Of a stretch of DNA of 64,000 nucleotides, positions 1-9,514 are shown in pieces. The position numbers and the translations under genes were made by a program. The stretch lies in the NCBI RefSeq assembly GCF_004123195.1, contig NZ_SDLI01000011.1, forward strand, positions 62,001 through 126,000. The letters are read 5' to 3'. Source of the stretch: Ammoniphilus sp. CFH 90114. Its GTDB lineage: Bacteria > Bacillota > Bacilli > Aneurinibacillales > RAOX-1. Numbering within the stretch: position 1 is the first letter of the stretch; each line of letters starts with the position of its first letter. The notes below the pieces were generated by a model, which had not been told where the DNA came from, did not search any database, and saw only the letters and a list, made by a program, of their open reading frames with translations.

Positions 1-3000
1 TTCAAAGGCTCAGAATAAAGAATATTCCGGTGAAGCTGCTGGGTTAAGGAAGAGGGGCGTATCCCTAGCTCCTCCTTCAGCTTTTCTTCACACTTGTGAT
101 AATACTTGATAGCAAGTGTCCGGTTGTTCATCATCGCATAGCTATACATGATAAGACGATAGGCTTCTTCCGCGCATGGATCTGTTTGGATAATCTTTTC
201 ACAGCAAGCAATCACTTCATCATAATCCTCGAATTGAACATACAGATTGGCTAAGCGTTCCGCCGCACGCAAATAAAGCACACGCAGCCTTTCCTTCTCT
301 TCAATAGACCAATCTTCATAGCGGCATTCCGGGAGGTAGTCCCCTTTGTAAAGCTCCATAGCTTTTCTAAGACAGTCCTTCGCAGAAACAGCATGCTTGT
401 GGTCCAGCCCTTTCTGGACAAGAATCTCAAACTCTTCCGAATCCAACCGGTAACCCGACGCTAAATTTAATCCATAAGAAGAACCGTGGCGTTGAATGTA
501 GAAAGGATTGGATCTGGCCTTCCTGCCAGGCTCCAGAGCTTTATTCAAAGCATTTAAAGCAACTTTGAAATCTCGCCCTGCCACTTCTTCATCAGTCTCT
601 CCCCAAAGCAAGTGATAGATCTCTTCTTTAGGAAGCAGGTGTTTCCGACGGGTAATGAGTAGTTGAAACAACTGCTTCGCCTTATCGCGTTGCCAACCTT
701 TTTCATCAATCTCCACATCGCCGAGCCAGACACGGAACTGCCCAAGCGTTTCAACGCGCAACGTGTAGCCTGGATGAGAAGAGACCTTTTCCAAACCCAT
801 CTCTTGAAGAAGATGATTGACATAACCCGACTTGACCTTACGTTTTTGAGCTTCAAGTAACATGGGCGCCATTTTTTGAATATCCTTTGGACTAAACAAG
901 GTACGTCTATGTAGCAAAAACAGATAATCCCCGACCTGCATCCGCTCCAAAAATTGTTGAATATGATGCGTAAATCCGTCCCACTCGCCCATAGAGTAAT
1001 CCACATAGCTTAGCCATAAAAGAGTGACGGTACAGCCAAAGGAATCTCCCACTTCAACAAAACGTTGGAACGTCTGAAGTAAGAGCTCTTTACCCTTTTC
1101 CCATTCTGACGAAGCTGCATACGAAACCCCCAGACAAAGCGAAACGAGAGTAGAAAACCAATGATCCTGTGCCGCTTCACTCTCCTGAAAAGCAGCCTCC
1201 CCATATTGAATCGCGAGCTCTAGATTTCCCTCAAGGCCATGAAGAACACACAGCCCCATGAGCGGCTCGGCTTTTCCACGAGGAATTTGTACATCCTCCA
1301 TTAAATTCAAAGCGTTATTATAACATTGCTGAATCGTCTCTAAAGAATAGGAATTCGTATGGATAAGAGAAGCGTGGCCTAACCTCATCCACCCTACTGC
1401 CTCGACAAAAGGAGATTTTGCCTCCGTCCCTTGTAAAAGCCCTTTTTCCGCATAACGCTTTGCATCCTCGGATTGACCTAAAAAAGAAGATACGATGGAT
1501 AAAAGCAAAGAAGTTTCCCGGTGAGAATTGGACAACCGATAATGTCCCGCATCCTCCTGCTGCAGCTTACGTTCAAGAAGGCTTTTACAATTTTGCAATC
1601 GACCCGTCCTTAAATAGAACCTCGCTTGAAGTTCACTTTCCTCCGTACCTCTCGGCAACTTCTCAATCTCTTTAAACCAAAACTCGGCTTCCTCCGGCTT
1701 CCCCTTATTAATGAGATTTTCCGCAATAAGATGAATCACCCTGGCCTTCTGGCCTGACGAGGAATCCCCCAAAAGCGTGATGGCCTCACGCAGCAAATGG
1801 TCTGCTTTCCCTGGTTGGATCGTATCTAAGTAAACCTTGGCCTGCCCTTCCAAACCTCGAACCTGCCCCGTAACATCCCCTAACTTCTGTGCACATTCAT
1901 AAGACCTCACATAATCTTCAATGGCATCTTGATAGTTGCAGCGATAGCGATGGATTTCTCCTTTATAAAACCACAAAGCATAATAGTCATCCATCACACG
2001 CTCTGGAATCACCTTGAGCAACTCGGTAAAGCTTTCAAACTCGCCGTTCAACACCTTGGTCTCTCCGAATTGACTCAGCAACTCCCCCATTTCGGGATAA
2101 GCTCGGATGATCCGATAGTGATAGATCGCTTGATTATACAGTCCTTTCAGCTTGTAAAAATGGGCGGCCTTTCGATGAAGCCACTCATATTGATCATTCT
2201 TCTTTAGAAGCTGCTGTTGCAGAAATTCCCGGAACAAAGCATGATATCGATATTCACCTGAACCAAGATACGTAATAAAGGTATGGCGCTGAACCAGCTT
2301 TTGCAAAAAATCTCCGGCATCGGGAATGCCCAAGAGAAACTGCGCTGCTTCCTCATTAAGCTCCGTGAGAATGGACGAACGAATTAAAAAACTCTGCGTC
2401 TCCAAAGATTGTTTAGACAGCACCTCAAGAGCCATAAAGTGAAATAAATCGTCCATCTCCCCTTGACTCTCCAATAAAGAAGCCAAATCTGCCCCTTCGC
2501 GAAGCTGCTGCCAAATCATATTTAAAGAAATCGCCCACCCTTCCGTCTTCTGAAACAGTAATTTTAGCTCTGAAGCGGGAATATCTAGCTCGAATTGATC
2601 CTGGAACAACACTTCAATCTCATCCATTTGAAAAGAAAGATCCTTTTGACCAATTTCTAAAATAAGATTCTTCAGCTTCATGGAGTATAAAAAGTCCCAA
2701 TCTGGCTTGATCCGGCTCGACAAGACAAGATGAACGTGCTGCGGCAAATTCTGTACAAACAGCTTCATCCACTCGGTAATAAGATGAGAATGAGCCGTAT
2801 AATGAAAATCATCTATGATCATAATAAAAGGTTCTTGTGAAATTAAATAAAACTCGTTAAGAATTAAACGGGAAAAATAATTCAATTCTTCATGATTGAA
2901 ATACCAATCCCCCTGATTCAGATTCCGCAGAAGTTCCTCCCCAAATGCAGGGAACTGAGTACGCACCGAATGAATCAAATGAATTAGAAACGGAAACATA

Positions 3001-3227
3001 TCATCATCATGTTCCGAAACACTATACCAGCACACAGGCAACTTCGCATCCCTAGCCAAAAGGCTAAGAGCCGTACTCTTTCCATAACCCGGTCCAGAAT
3101 AAAGAAGAGTGAGAGAATAACCAAGGGTAGACCTCAGTTTTCTCTCTAAATCTACTCTTCGTAAAATATTCGACTTTACTAGAGGCGGCGTCAACTTCGA
3201 CATCAATACCGGGCTTCTCCAATTCAT
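1..3227 (-). CDS. MalT-like ATP-dependent regulator with BTAD domain (3' end beyond window)
   Basis: The reading frame is open from an ATG at 3227 to the left edge, so at least 1075 residues are present and the C-terminus is missing. The start has GGAGG six bases upstream (3234-3238 on the plus strand). Near the N-terminus a Walker A motif GPGYGKST is visible, followed by an AAA/STAND-type ATPase region with IIDDFH as a Walker B-like motif. A long helical TPR-like region follows. The last 300 residues look like a winged-helix plus bacterial transcriptional activator domain (LGQFRVWLGDVEID, then KEEIYHLLWGE). It is a signal-transduction ATPase regulator, probably an activator. The ligand is unknown. 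It lies downstream of the LivK/acyl-CoA ligase pair and may control it, but that is inference from position only. Confidence 0.85.
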   Translation of the reverse strand, partial: MNWRSPVLMSKLTPPLVKSNILRRVDLERKLRSTLGYSLTLLYSGPGYGKSTALSLLARDAKLPVCWYSVSEHDDDMFPFLIHLIHSVRTQFPAFGEELLRNLNQGDWYFNHEELNYFSRLILNEFYLISQEPFIMIIDDFHYTAHSHLITEWMKLFVQNLPQHVHLVLSSRIKPDWDFLYSMKLKNLILEIGQKDLSFQMDEIEVLFQDQFELDIPASELKLLFQKTEGWAISLNMIWQQLREGADLASLLESQGEMDDLFHFMALEVLSKQSLETQSFLIRSSILTELNEEAAQFLLGIPDAGDFLQKLVQRHTFITYLGSGEYRYHALFREFLQQQLLKKNDQYEWLHRKAAHFYKLKGLYNQAIYHYRIIRAYPEMGELLSQFGETKVLNGEFESFTELLKVIPERVMDDYYALWFYKGEIHRYRCNYQDAIEDYVRSYECAQKLGDVTGQVRGLEGQAKVYLDTIQPGKADHLLREAITLLGDSSSGQKARVIHLIAENLINKGKPEEAEFWFKEIEKLPRGTEESELQARFYLRTGRLQNCKSLLERKLQQEDAGHYRLSNSHRETSLLLSIVSSFLGQSEDAKRYAEKGLLQGTEAKSPFVEAVGWMRLGHASLIHTNSYSLETIQQCYNNALNLMEDVQIPRGKAEPLMGLCVLHGLEGNLELAIQYGEAAFQESEAAQDHWFSTLVSLCLGVSYAASSEWEKGKELLLQTFQRFVEVGDSFGCTVTLLWLSYVDYSMGEWDGFTHHIQQFLERMQVGDYLFLLHRRTLFSPKDIQKMAPMLLEAQKRKVKSGYVNHLLQEMGLEKVSSHPGYTLRVETLGQFRVWLGDVEIDEKGWQRDKAKQLFQLLITRRKHLLPKEEIYHLLWGETDEEVAGRDFKVALNALNKALEPGRKARSNPFYIQRHGSSYGLNLASGYRLDSEEFEILVQKGLDHKHAVSAKDCLRKAMELYKGDYLPECRYEDWSIEEKERLRVLYLRAAERLANLYVQFEDYDEVIACCEKIIQTDPCAEEAYRLIMYSYAMMNNRTLAIKYYHKCEEKLKEELGIRPSSLTQQLHRNILYSEPL

Positions 3228-3336
3228 AACTAACCTCCAGGCCAAAAGTGAACATAAATGTAAAAAAAGGATATTGCTTCCATCATAAAACCTCTCCGAT
3301 CATTTTACTAGTATCAAGTTACATTTCCGTAACAAA

Positions 3337-3368
3337 AAAAGGTGTCTCTACCCGGCGAGACACCTTTT
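3337..3368 (-). terminator. Rho-independent terminator after livK-like gene
   Basis: A 12-bp inverted repeat AAAAGGTGTCTC / GAGACACCTTTT encloses a short CCCGGC-containing loop. On the minus strand it is followed by a T run (A run at 3334-3340 on plus). It ends the ligase-binding protein unit before the regulator gene. Confidence 0.85.
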
Positions 3369-3376
3369 CCCCCTTA

Positions 3377-4576
3377 CTACTTATTCAAGATTGGTGGCTC
3401 CGTTTCTTCCGGAGATAACTCACGAAGCAACGTAGGCACTAAATGGTCATATCCGTCCTTCTTCTCCAGCTTGATAGCATAAAGTGTTTGCATCGCTTGG
3501 TGGTCTTCAGCACGGAATTTCATTTTACCTTTTGGTGTATCAAACTCCATTCCCTCCATCGCTGCGATTAAAGCATCGGCATCCGTCGAACCTGCCTTCT
3601 TAATTCCCTCTACAATCGAGATTGCAGCTGACATACCACCCGCTGTGAACAAGTCGGGTACCGAGTTAAAACGCTTCTTGTGCTCCTCCACCAACCACGA
3701 ATTAATCTTGTTATCTGGAAGCTCATTGTAATAAACGCTGAATCCTTCCATTCCTTCTAAGTTGCTCATCGTCTTCAATGCGGCAATATCCGGTGCCCCT
3801 GTAGAAATCTTAATTCCCTTCTCAGGAAGCTTCATATCGATTAGATTCTTCCAAGGAGCATTGGCCCCCGCCCAAATCACAAACACATAATCCGGTTTAG
3901 CATCAATAATTTTCTGTACATTCGCTGTAAAATCAGTTGCCTTAGGATCTGCAAATTCTTCTAGAACAATATCTGCGCCAAGCTTCTTCGCCACACTCAC
4001 AAAAGCAGCCGTACCATCCCGTCCGAAAGCATAATCCGGCGCTAGGGTAGCAATTTTCACCCCTGGCCCCGCAATCGCTGCCGCTCCAGCGGCTGCATCC
4101 TGAGAAGAGTTGCGCGCGGTACGGAAAATATGACGGTTCCACTCCGATCCCGTAATACTATCGGCAACAGCCGGTTCTACGACCATTACTTTATTAAACT
4201 CTTCTACTAAGGGAAGAATGGCTAGCGTATCCGCCGAGCTGGCACTTCCGACAAGAAGATCGACATTGTCCTGTTCTAGCAGCTTCGTTGCCTTTTGCAC
4301 CGCGATATCCGGTTTCGTTTGCGTGTCCTCCACTACAATCTCAATCTTGCGGCCGTCAATCTCCCGCTTGCCGTCCGTTGCATAATCAATCCCTAATTCA
4401 AAGCCGTTCAACATCTGATTCCCGTAAGCCTCAAGGACTCCCGTCTTCGATGTAACAATTCCAATCTTAATCGGAGCTTGTTCCGTCGATCCCGTTGCCG
4501 CTTCATTTCCTCCGCCGCCACAGGCTGTCACGAGCATCATGGATGCTGTGAGAATGCTAGCAAAAAGGCGTTTCAT
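3377..4576 (-). CDS. Branched-chain amino acid-type ABC substrate-binding lipoprotein
   Basis: This 399-residue protein begins with a lipoprotein signal (MKRLFASILTASMMLVTACGG), with the lipobox cysteine followed by a glycine-rich tether. The mature part has the type I periplasmic-binding fold of the Leu/Ile/Val-binding (LivK, Peripla_BP_6) family: IKIGIVTSKTGVLEAYG at the start and GSASSADTLAILP in the middle. It would be tethered outside the membrane and present a ligand to an ABC transporter. No Liv permease or ATPase genes are in the window, so it is an orphan here. Its start lies 62 bp downstream of an acyl-CoA ligase gene, so the ligand may be an organic acid that is CoA-activated after uptake (inference). 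Confidence 0.85.
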   Translation of the reverse strand: MKRLFASILTASMMLVTACGGGGNEAATGSTEQAPIKIGIVTSKTGVLEAYGNQMLNGFELGIDYATDGKREIDGRKIEIVVEDTQTKPDIAVQKATKLLEQDNVDLLVGSASSADTLAILPLVEEFNKVMVVEPAVADSITGSEWNRHIFRTARNSSQDAAAGAAAIAGPGVKIATLAPDYAFGRDGTAAFVSVAKKLGADIVLEEFADPKATDFTANVQKIIDAKPDYVFVIWAGANAPWKNLIDMKLPEKGIKISTGAPDIAALKTMSNLEGMEGFSVYYNELPDNKINSWLVEEHKKRFNSVPDLFTAGGMSAAISIVEGIKKAGSTDADALIAAMEGMEFDTPKGKMKFRAEDHQAMQTLYAIKLEKKDGYDHLVPTLLRELSPEETEPPILNK

Positions 4577-4638
4577 ATACCTTTCCCCCCTCTGTTAAAT
4601 GTTTACTTATTTTATATAAAATGGAAGTTACACCAAAG

Positions 4639-6111
4639 TTACAACACCTGAAGCTGGTGAACGATCTGTTTTCGATCGATTTTCCCGATGGGGGTCTTGG
4701 CAAGCTCTTCAACGAAAAAGATTTTCTTCGGAACCTTGTACCTTCCTAAGTGGGAAGCGACATACTCCGCCACCTCTTGCTCCAAGATCCTCTCGCCCGT
4801 CTTTAACACGATAGCCGCAGACACGACTTCTCCCCACTTCGGATCAGGTAATCCTACCACAGCCACCTCATCTATAGATGGATGCTGGTCTAGTAAATGC
4901 TCGATTTCTTGTGGATAGACATTTTCCCCGCCCGTAATGATCATATCCTTCTTTCGCCCCACGATATAATAGTAGCCCTCCACATCGCGCTTCGCTAAAT
5001 CGCCCGTTTGAAGCCAACCATCTTGCTTAGCTAGTCTTGTTTCCTCGGGCTTATTATAGTAGTAATCGAAAACATGATGCCCCTGAATATAGAGCTCCCC
5101 CACCTCGTTGGGCTTGACTTCTTCTCCCGTCTCACCCACAATCTTCACCTGTGAGTGAAACATCGGCTTTCCCACCGAGCCACGCTTCCTTAACGCATCC
5201 AACGGATGAATATAATAGTTATTCGGCCCAGCTTCCGTTAACCCATACCCTTCTTTAAATCGCAACCCTCGCTTCTCGAAGACTTCATAGATGGAATGCG
5301 GACAAGGCGCACCACCGGACAAGAAGGTATGAACAGTTTGAAACGAAGCCTCCGCGAAAGCCGGGTGAGTAATCACCATATGATACATCGTCGGCACCAT
5401 GAGAACGATCGAGCAACGCTCCTCCTCTAACGTCTGAATCGCCTCAAGAGGATCAAACTTTTGTCCTAAAATGACCTTCCCACCCATATGTAGAATTGGT
5501 AGAGAGAGTGCATTTAGCCCTCCGGTATGAAACATTGGCAGATACGTCAGGGTAATATCTTCCTCTTTAATACCCCAACTGACAATCGTGTTAATCGAAT
5601 TCCAAAACACATTTTTATGAGAGAGAACAACTCCCTTCGGCCTCCCCGTTGTCCCTCCCGTATAAATAATCAAATACGGGTCCTCGAGTCCAACTGACTC
5701 ACTTAGATCAATAGGTCCCCCAGCTTCATCCACATACTCATCTGTACTGTAGGCCGAGATATTCCCCGGAAGCGTACTCTGCATGGATGGATGATAAAAC
5801 AATAGCTTCGGTTGGCAATCTTCCAATATGTAATCCCACTCCGCTACCCCTAGGCGAAAGTTAAGAGGAACAAAAATTGCTCCCATCCTCCCGCAAGCAA
5901 ACAGCAACTCTAAGCAGCCTACAGCATTCGGTGAAATTAAGGCAACTCGATCCCCTTTTTTTACCCCTTGTTTTTGCAAAAAGCCTACAGCCCGCCACAC
6001 TCGCTCATCGAGTTGAAGAAAAGTCCAGCGACTGCCTGTACCTAACTCCACAACCGCCTCCCGATCAGGGGTCAAGCGCGCTCGGCTTGATAACCAATCT
6101 GTCTCCCACAT
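4639..6111 (-). CDS. Acyl-CoA synthetase (AMP-forming, class I adenylate-forming ligase)
   Basis: This protein of about 490 residues has all core motifs of the AMP-binding superfamily: the phosphate loop TGGTTGRPKG (about residues 152-161), YGLTEAGP in the middle, GWLQTGDLAKRD with the ribose-binding Asp, the hinge region GRKKDMIITGGEN, and a catalytic Lys in GKIDRK near the C-terminus. It forms an acyl-adenylate and then an acyl-CoA thioester in the cytoplasm. The overall look is that of medium/long-chain fatty-acid or aryl-acid CoA ligases, and the substrate cannot be read from sequence. ATG at 6111 and an in-frame GTG at 6114 are both possible starts after a weak GGGGCGAG site. It is probably co-transcribed with the downstream LivK-like gene. 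Confidence 0.9.
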   Translation of the reverse strand: MWETDWLSSRARLTPDREAVVELGTGSRWTFLQLDERVWRAVGFLQKQGVKKGDRVALISPNAVGCLELLFACGRMGAIFVPLNFRLGVAEWDYILEDCQPKLLFYHPSMQSTLPGNISAYSTDEYVDEAGGPIDLSESVGLEDPYLIIYTGGTTGRPKGVVLSHKNVFWNSINTIVSWGIKEEDITLTYLPMFHTGGLNALSLPILHMGGKVILGQKFDPLEAIQTLEEERCSIVLMVPTMYHMVITHPAFAEASFQTVHTFLSGGAPCPHSIYEVFEKRGLRFKEGYGLTEAGPNNYYIHPLDALRKRGSVGKPMFHSQVKIVGETGEEVKPNEVGELYIQGHHVFDYYYNKPEETRLAKQDGWLQTGDLAKRDVEGYYYIVGRKKDMIITGGENVYPQEIEHLLDQHPSIDEVAVVGLPDPKWGEVVSAAIVLKTGERILEQEVAEYVASHLGRYKVPKKIFFVEELAKTPIGKIDRKQIVHQLQVL

Positions 6112-6203
6112 CACGTTTTTCTCGCCCCACTTTTCGAATAGATAATCTGTACTGCTAGTGTACTTGAGCGGAGTTTCAATTGAGTTACAGACTTTTTCCG
6201 GGA

Positions 6204-6232
6204 TAAAAAAAGCCCGCCAACCATGGCGAGCT
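6204..6232 (-). terminator. Rho-independent terminator overlapping the stalk-protein stop codon
   Basis: The minus strand reads GCTCGCC-loop-GGCGGGC followed by seven T. The hairpin begins at the TGA stop codon of the upstream gene (6232-6234). Confidence 0.8.
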
Positions 6233-6864
6233 CAAAACACCGATTCTACTTTTCCTGTCTTTATTTCAACCTCATACCATCCACGAGTGGCCGTATGCTG
6301 TCCTACCAGATCGTAGACATGAATGACATAGAAATCTCCATCCACATGATCCAATTCCACAATCGTCTTTGAGCTTTTTGCTATATTGGCATGCTTCCTC
6401 ACTAGGTCTTCCGCTTGTTGAATTGATACTTGCCCTGATTCGGCTATATTAACGGTCTGTTCCATCCCGTTCCATTCCACTGTAGCCTCGAATGCCTCCG
6501 CCATGGCGCGAACAGGAGCTATCGCTCTTCCATTCACCACCTGCACGGGCCCTGGCAATCTCAATGATTTTCCGTTCACGATCGCTCGGTTGGACCCTAC
6601 TTGAAGGACTACTTGCTTCGAACCCTTCACGGCTGTGACGTTCTTCATCCTTCTATCCCATGAAACGGTTGCTCCGAGTGCTTCTAGTGTTTCCCTAGCC
6701 GGGGCAAACACTGTACCCTTCTCCATAAAAGCAGCCTGTCCAAACTCTAGCGATTTTCCGTTCCACTTGAGTTCTACTACCTTTGATTCAGCTTGTCCGA
6801 CGAGAGAGACCAATAACCATACCACAAGTCCAACTAGGAGAGAGACCACTTTTCGATTCATCAT
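6232..6864 (-). CDS. Exported stalk-domain protein with PepSY-like C-terminus
   Basis: This 210-residue protein starts with a signal peptide (KVVSLLVGLVVWLLVSLVGQAES). It is followed by a 'stalk' or copper amine oxidase N-terminal-like domain (about residues 40-140), recognisable by FAPARETLEALGATVSWD and its second half APVRAMAEAFEATVEWN. The last 65 residues (QAEDLVRKH ... YVIHVYDLVGQ ... GWYEVEIKTGKV) resemble PepSY-like domains. It is probably an extracellular or wall-associated protein with no enzymatic motif. Stalk domains are common surface-attachment modules in Paenibacillaceae, and the exported oligoendopeptidase at 9515-11776 carries a related one. Tandem ATGs at 6864 and 6861 follow GGGGG. 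Confidence 0.8.
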   Translation of the reverse strand: MMNRKVVSLLVGLVVWLLVSLVGQAESKVVELKWNGKSLEFGQAAFMEKGTVFAPARETLEALGATVSWDRRMKNVTAVKGSKQVVLQVGSNRAIVNGKSLRLPGPVQVVNGRAIAPVRAMAEAFEATVEWNGMEQTVNIAESGQVSIQQAEDLVRKHANIAKSSKTIVELDHVDGDFYVIHVYDLVGQHTATRGWYEVEIKTGKVESVF

Positions 6865-6952
6865 TACAAGCCCCCGTTCTCATGTTCTATTACTATATAT
6901 CTATGATAGACAAGAGAAACCTAGAACCGGAACGGCTAGAGCAAGGACAAGT

Positions 6953-6981
6953 AAAAAAACTTCCTCGATAAGAAGAAGTTT
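6953..6981 (-). terminator. Rho-independent terminator after GDSL gene
   Basis: On the minus strand AAACTTCTTC and GAGGAAGTTT form a 10-bp stem with one G-U pair, followed by a run of T. Confidence 0.75.
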
Positions 6982-7019
6982 CATGAACGTTTGCTGGGCT
7001 TCATAGGGTCAGTCCCTAT

Positions 7020-7775
7020 TTAGTTCGTATCCCTCGTCAATACTTCTTTTCCTACTTTAGCTAAGGCTTGCTGACCCTCTTCGGATGGATGAATATCCGC
7101 CGCTTGAATTCTCACATACTGTTTCTGTTGTCCAGAGAAGGCACGATAAGCATCAGCAATATGTACATCATGGGTCTGTGCGGCTGCCCATCGGTAGAAA
7201 AAGTTTAAAGGCTGTAGAATGGATTCGCTCGCCTGAAATACTCTCATATCAGAAGGAAATGGATTATACAAGGTATATAAAACAATGGGAGCATCGGTCT
7301 CCTGCCTAATTTCCTTCATGATGGCTGGCAGATGAGTCATAATACCCATGACAGATGGGAACATCCCCTTGATCTCCTCTTCCGTCGGTTGGTAGGAAGT
7401 ATTTTGTTTCAGCTTAAGGATGATCCCGGACATGGCCTTTAATAAGTCATTGCTGCCAATATAGAGGACGACCGAATCTGCCTTTTTTAAAGCCTCTTTG
7501 TAAGATGGGGTCTTTAAGGCTTTTAACAGGTCTGCTGTAGTCCACCCCGGAACGCCTAGATTATCAACTTGGTAGTCTAACTCAGCTCCTATCAAGTACG
7601 GAAAGGCATGATCCGAGGGTTGAAGTGTGGTATTTTCAAGGTGATATCCCGTGACAATAGAATCTCCTAGAACGACTAGCTTTTTCTTAGGAGTATTCTC
7701 ATTCGCGCTAACTACCAGTAGATTTGAAAACAAAAGAAAAAACAATACGATTCCACTTAAAATCGGTTTTGGCAT
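7020..7775 (-). CDS. Exported SGNH/GDSL-family lipase or esterase
   Basis: This 251-residue protein has an N-terminal signal peptide (about residues 1-25). It carries the SGNH signature blocks: block I LVVLGDSIVTG with nucleophile Ser39, block III GSND (Asn109), and block V DIHPSEEG with Asp227 and His229. Such enzymes hydrolyse esters (lipids, or acetyl groups on glycans) and this one would act outside the membrane. The substrate is not evident. It stands alone, with its own terminator, divergent from the NlpC/P60 gene across a 180-bp AT-rich promoter region. Confidence 0.85.
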   Translation of the reverse strand: MPKPILSGIVLFFLLFSNLLVVSANENTPKKKLVVLGDSIVTGYHLENTTLQPSDHAFPYLIGAELDYQVDNLGVPGWTTADLLKALKTPSYKEALKKADSVVLYIGSNDLLKAMSGIILKLKQNTSYQPTEEEIKGMFPSVMGIMTHLPAIMKEIRQETDAPIVLYTLYNPFPSDMRVFQASESILQPLNFFYRWAAAQTHDVHIADAYRAFSGQQKQYVRIQAADIHPSEEGQQALAKVGKEVLTRDTN

Positions 7776-7954
7776 ATCCTACCTCCTCCCTACTCTATCA
7801 TTATACCTTAACATCTAAAGTTAAAAAACTAGTCTTAAAGAACTGCAATTCCAATTATTTTAAAATACTGAATAATACCCATATACTTTATTTGCAAAAT
7901 ATAACATAATTTTAAAAAAAGAGTTGAAAACGTTGTCATTCTAGGGGGTAATTT

Positions 7955-8977
7955 ATGAAAAAGCTAAAAAAATCATTGTTAGCCAGTCTTGCCTTGTCTC
8001 TTTCCTGTGCGGTTTTACCAGCCTTCGGTTCGACAACCGATGCGAGCGTAGGGGATACTTATTATGTAGACGTAGCCGTATCTACTCAATGGACGACGAA
8101 TGGAAGGCATCTAGCGCGTGATATTGACGCTCCATCTCTAAGTAATCCAGTCGATCTACGACAATGGAATGCAAACATGGAAGACTCCGAGGTCAGACGA
8201 TGGCTGACAGGGAAGCTAGAAACGCAAGCGGTATATGGATCAAAAGTAGTCGTGTTGCAAGAGGCAGGGGATTGGGTCCAAGTAGCCGTGGAAGGTCAAC
8301 CTACTCCACGTCATAACTTAGGTTATCCTGGGTGGATGCCGAAAGCTCAATTAACAGACGACGATCGCTTGGATGGAATGGCAGACAAACCTTTCATCAT
8401 GGTCACTAGCAATACCGCTTGGTTATATGATGGACGAGCTCTCAACGATCCTTTCATGGAAATTAGCTTCAATACCAGACTCCCGGTCATGAAGGATTTT
8501 GGTGATGTGGTGATGGTGGCAACTCCGGATGATGGCAATAAGTTTATTAGCAAAGAGGATGTCGCTGTGTATCAAACCGAAGCCGATTTCCCTGAGGCTA
8601 CTCCAGAAAAATTGATTGAAACCGCCAAGCAATTCTTAGGGCTTCGTTACCTATGGGCTGGTGTTTCCGGATTCGGCTTTGACTGCTCTGGTTTCACTCA
8701 TACCATTCATAAGGCTTACGGCATTACCATTCCGCGCGACTCTTCAGTACAAGCTAAGCATGGAAAGGAAATTGAGAAGGATGCTATCGAGCCCGGGGAC
8801 TTACTGTTCTTCGCTCGAAACAATGGAACGGGATCTGTTCACCACGTATCGATGTATATTGGTGACGGCTTAATGATTCATGCTCCGAACGCTTCTAAAA
8901 ATGTAGAAATTATCCCGTTAGACACACCAGGTTATATCAACGAATTCTCTGGTGCTCGTCGTTACTGGGAACAATAG
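7955..8977 (+). CDS. Exported NlpC/P60 peptidoglycan endopeptidase with SH3-like domains (YkfC-like)
   Basis: This 340-residue protein starts 6 bases after GGGGG and has a signal peptide (about residues 1-26). Residues 35-205 look like two bacterial SH3 domains. The C-terminal 125 residues are an NlpC/P60 (C40) domain with Cys244 in FDCSG, His297 in HHVSMYIGDG and His309 in MIHAPN, the expected catalytic triad. Family members such as B. subtilis YkfC cut gamma-D-glutamyl-diamino acid bonds in cell-wall peptides, so this enzyme may release L-Ala-gamma-D-Glu-type peptides at the surface. It is monocistronic with a strong terminator. Confidence 0.9.
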   Translation: MKKLKKSLLASLALSLSCAVLPAFGSTTDASVGDTYYVDVAVSTQWTTNGRHLARDIDAPSLSNPVDLRQWNANMEDSEVRRWLTGKLETQAVYGSKVVVLQEAGDWVQVAVEGQPTPRHNLGYPGWMPKAQLTDDDRLDGMADKPFIMVTSNTAWLYDGRALNDPFMEISFNTRLPVMKDFGDVVMVATPDDGNKFISKEDVAVYQTEADFPEATPEKLIETAKQFLGLRYLWAGVSGFGFDCSGFTHTIHKAYGITIPRDSSVQAKHGKEIEKDAIEPGDLLFFARNNGTGSVHHVSMYIGDGLMIHAPNASKNVEIIPLDTPGYINEFSGARRYWEQ

Positions 8978-8982
8978 GTTTT

Positions 8983-9016
8983 ATAGGCTGCTGAATGGCA
9001 GCCTATTTTCCTTTTG
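8983..9016 (+). terminator. Rho-independent terminator after NlpC/P60 gene
   Basis: There is a perfect 9-bp stem ATAGGCTGC / GCAGCCTAT followed by TTTCCTTTT. Confidence 0.85.
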
Positions 9017-9046
9017 CATAACTTGAAAACAAAAGGAGTGAGTTTA

Positions 9047-9412
9047 ATGTTGCTATTTAAAGTATCGAAAGTAAAGCCTGCCCCCCTTCCTCAACCTCAC
9101 ACCCACTATTTCCACACCATAAGCTCAAGTCACGAGGGACATACCCACTTCATTCAAGCCTTTACTTTTCCCGTCAACGGAACTTCTACGGATGACCATT
9201 TCCACACCTTTAAAGGAGTCACACCCAATGAACACGGCCATCAATTATTTTTTACCGGCATTACAGGTCCTGCTATCCCTCTCCCCGATGGCTCTCACAT
9301 TCATGAAGTGGTTGGCAGCGTCTCAAGGGACGTACAAGGCAGGCCTACCCATACCCATGAATTTAAAGCTCTTACCGGCAGACCACTTGGTCAGGAACCA
9401 CCCGGTTGGTAA
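9047..9412 (+). CDS. YmaF-like His-rich protein
   Basis: This small protein of 121 residues is very rich in histidine, with repeated H-x-H pairs (PHTHYFHT, EGHTHFI, DHFHTF, NEHGHQ, GSHIHEV, PTHTHEF) spaced as in the YmaF family of Bacillales. No signal peptide is present. The repeats could bind metal, but the family has no established function. The ATG at 9047 is preferred over an upstream TTG at 9014 because AAAAGGAG lies at 9031-9037 with correct spacing. Confidence 0.8.
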   Translation: MLLFKVSKVKPAPLPQPHTHYFHTISSSHEGHTHFIQAFTFPVNGTSTDDHFHTFKGVTPNEHGHQLFFTGITGPAIPLPDGSHIHEVVGSVSRDVQGRPTHTHEFKALTGRPLGQEPPGW

Positions 9413-9514
9413 GGTCAAGCCATAACGGACTGACAGCTTGCCCTCTATTCCAACTCTACCAAATCCTGTATACTAAAAACAGAAAAGTTTCATAGATCCT
9501 AGGAGGCTCCAACC

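Noticed and set aside
1-3227. Several short frames (for example 554-1006 and 3064-3255 on minus) that could be read as a broken regulator gene
   Set aside because: The frame starting at 3227 is open without interruption to the left edge and carries the Walker A and BTAD motifs, so the gene is intact and simply cut by the window.
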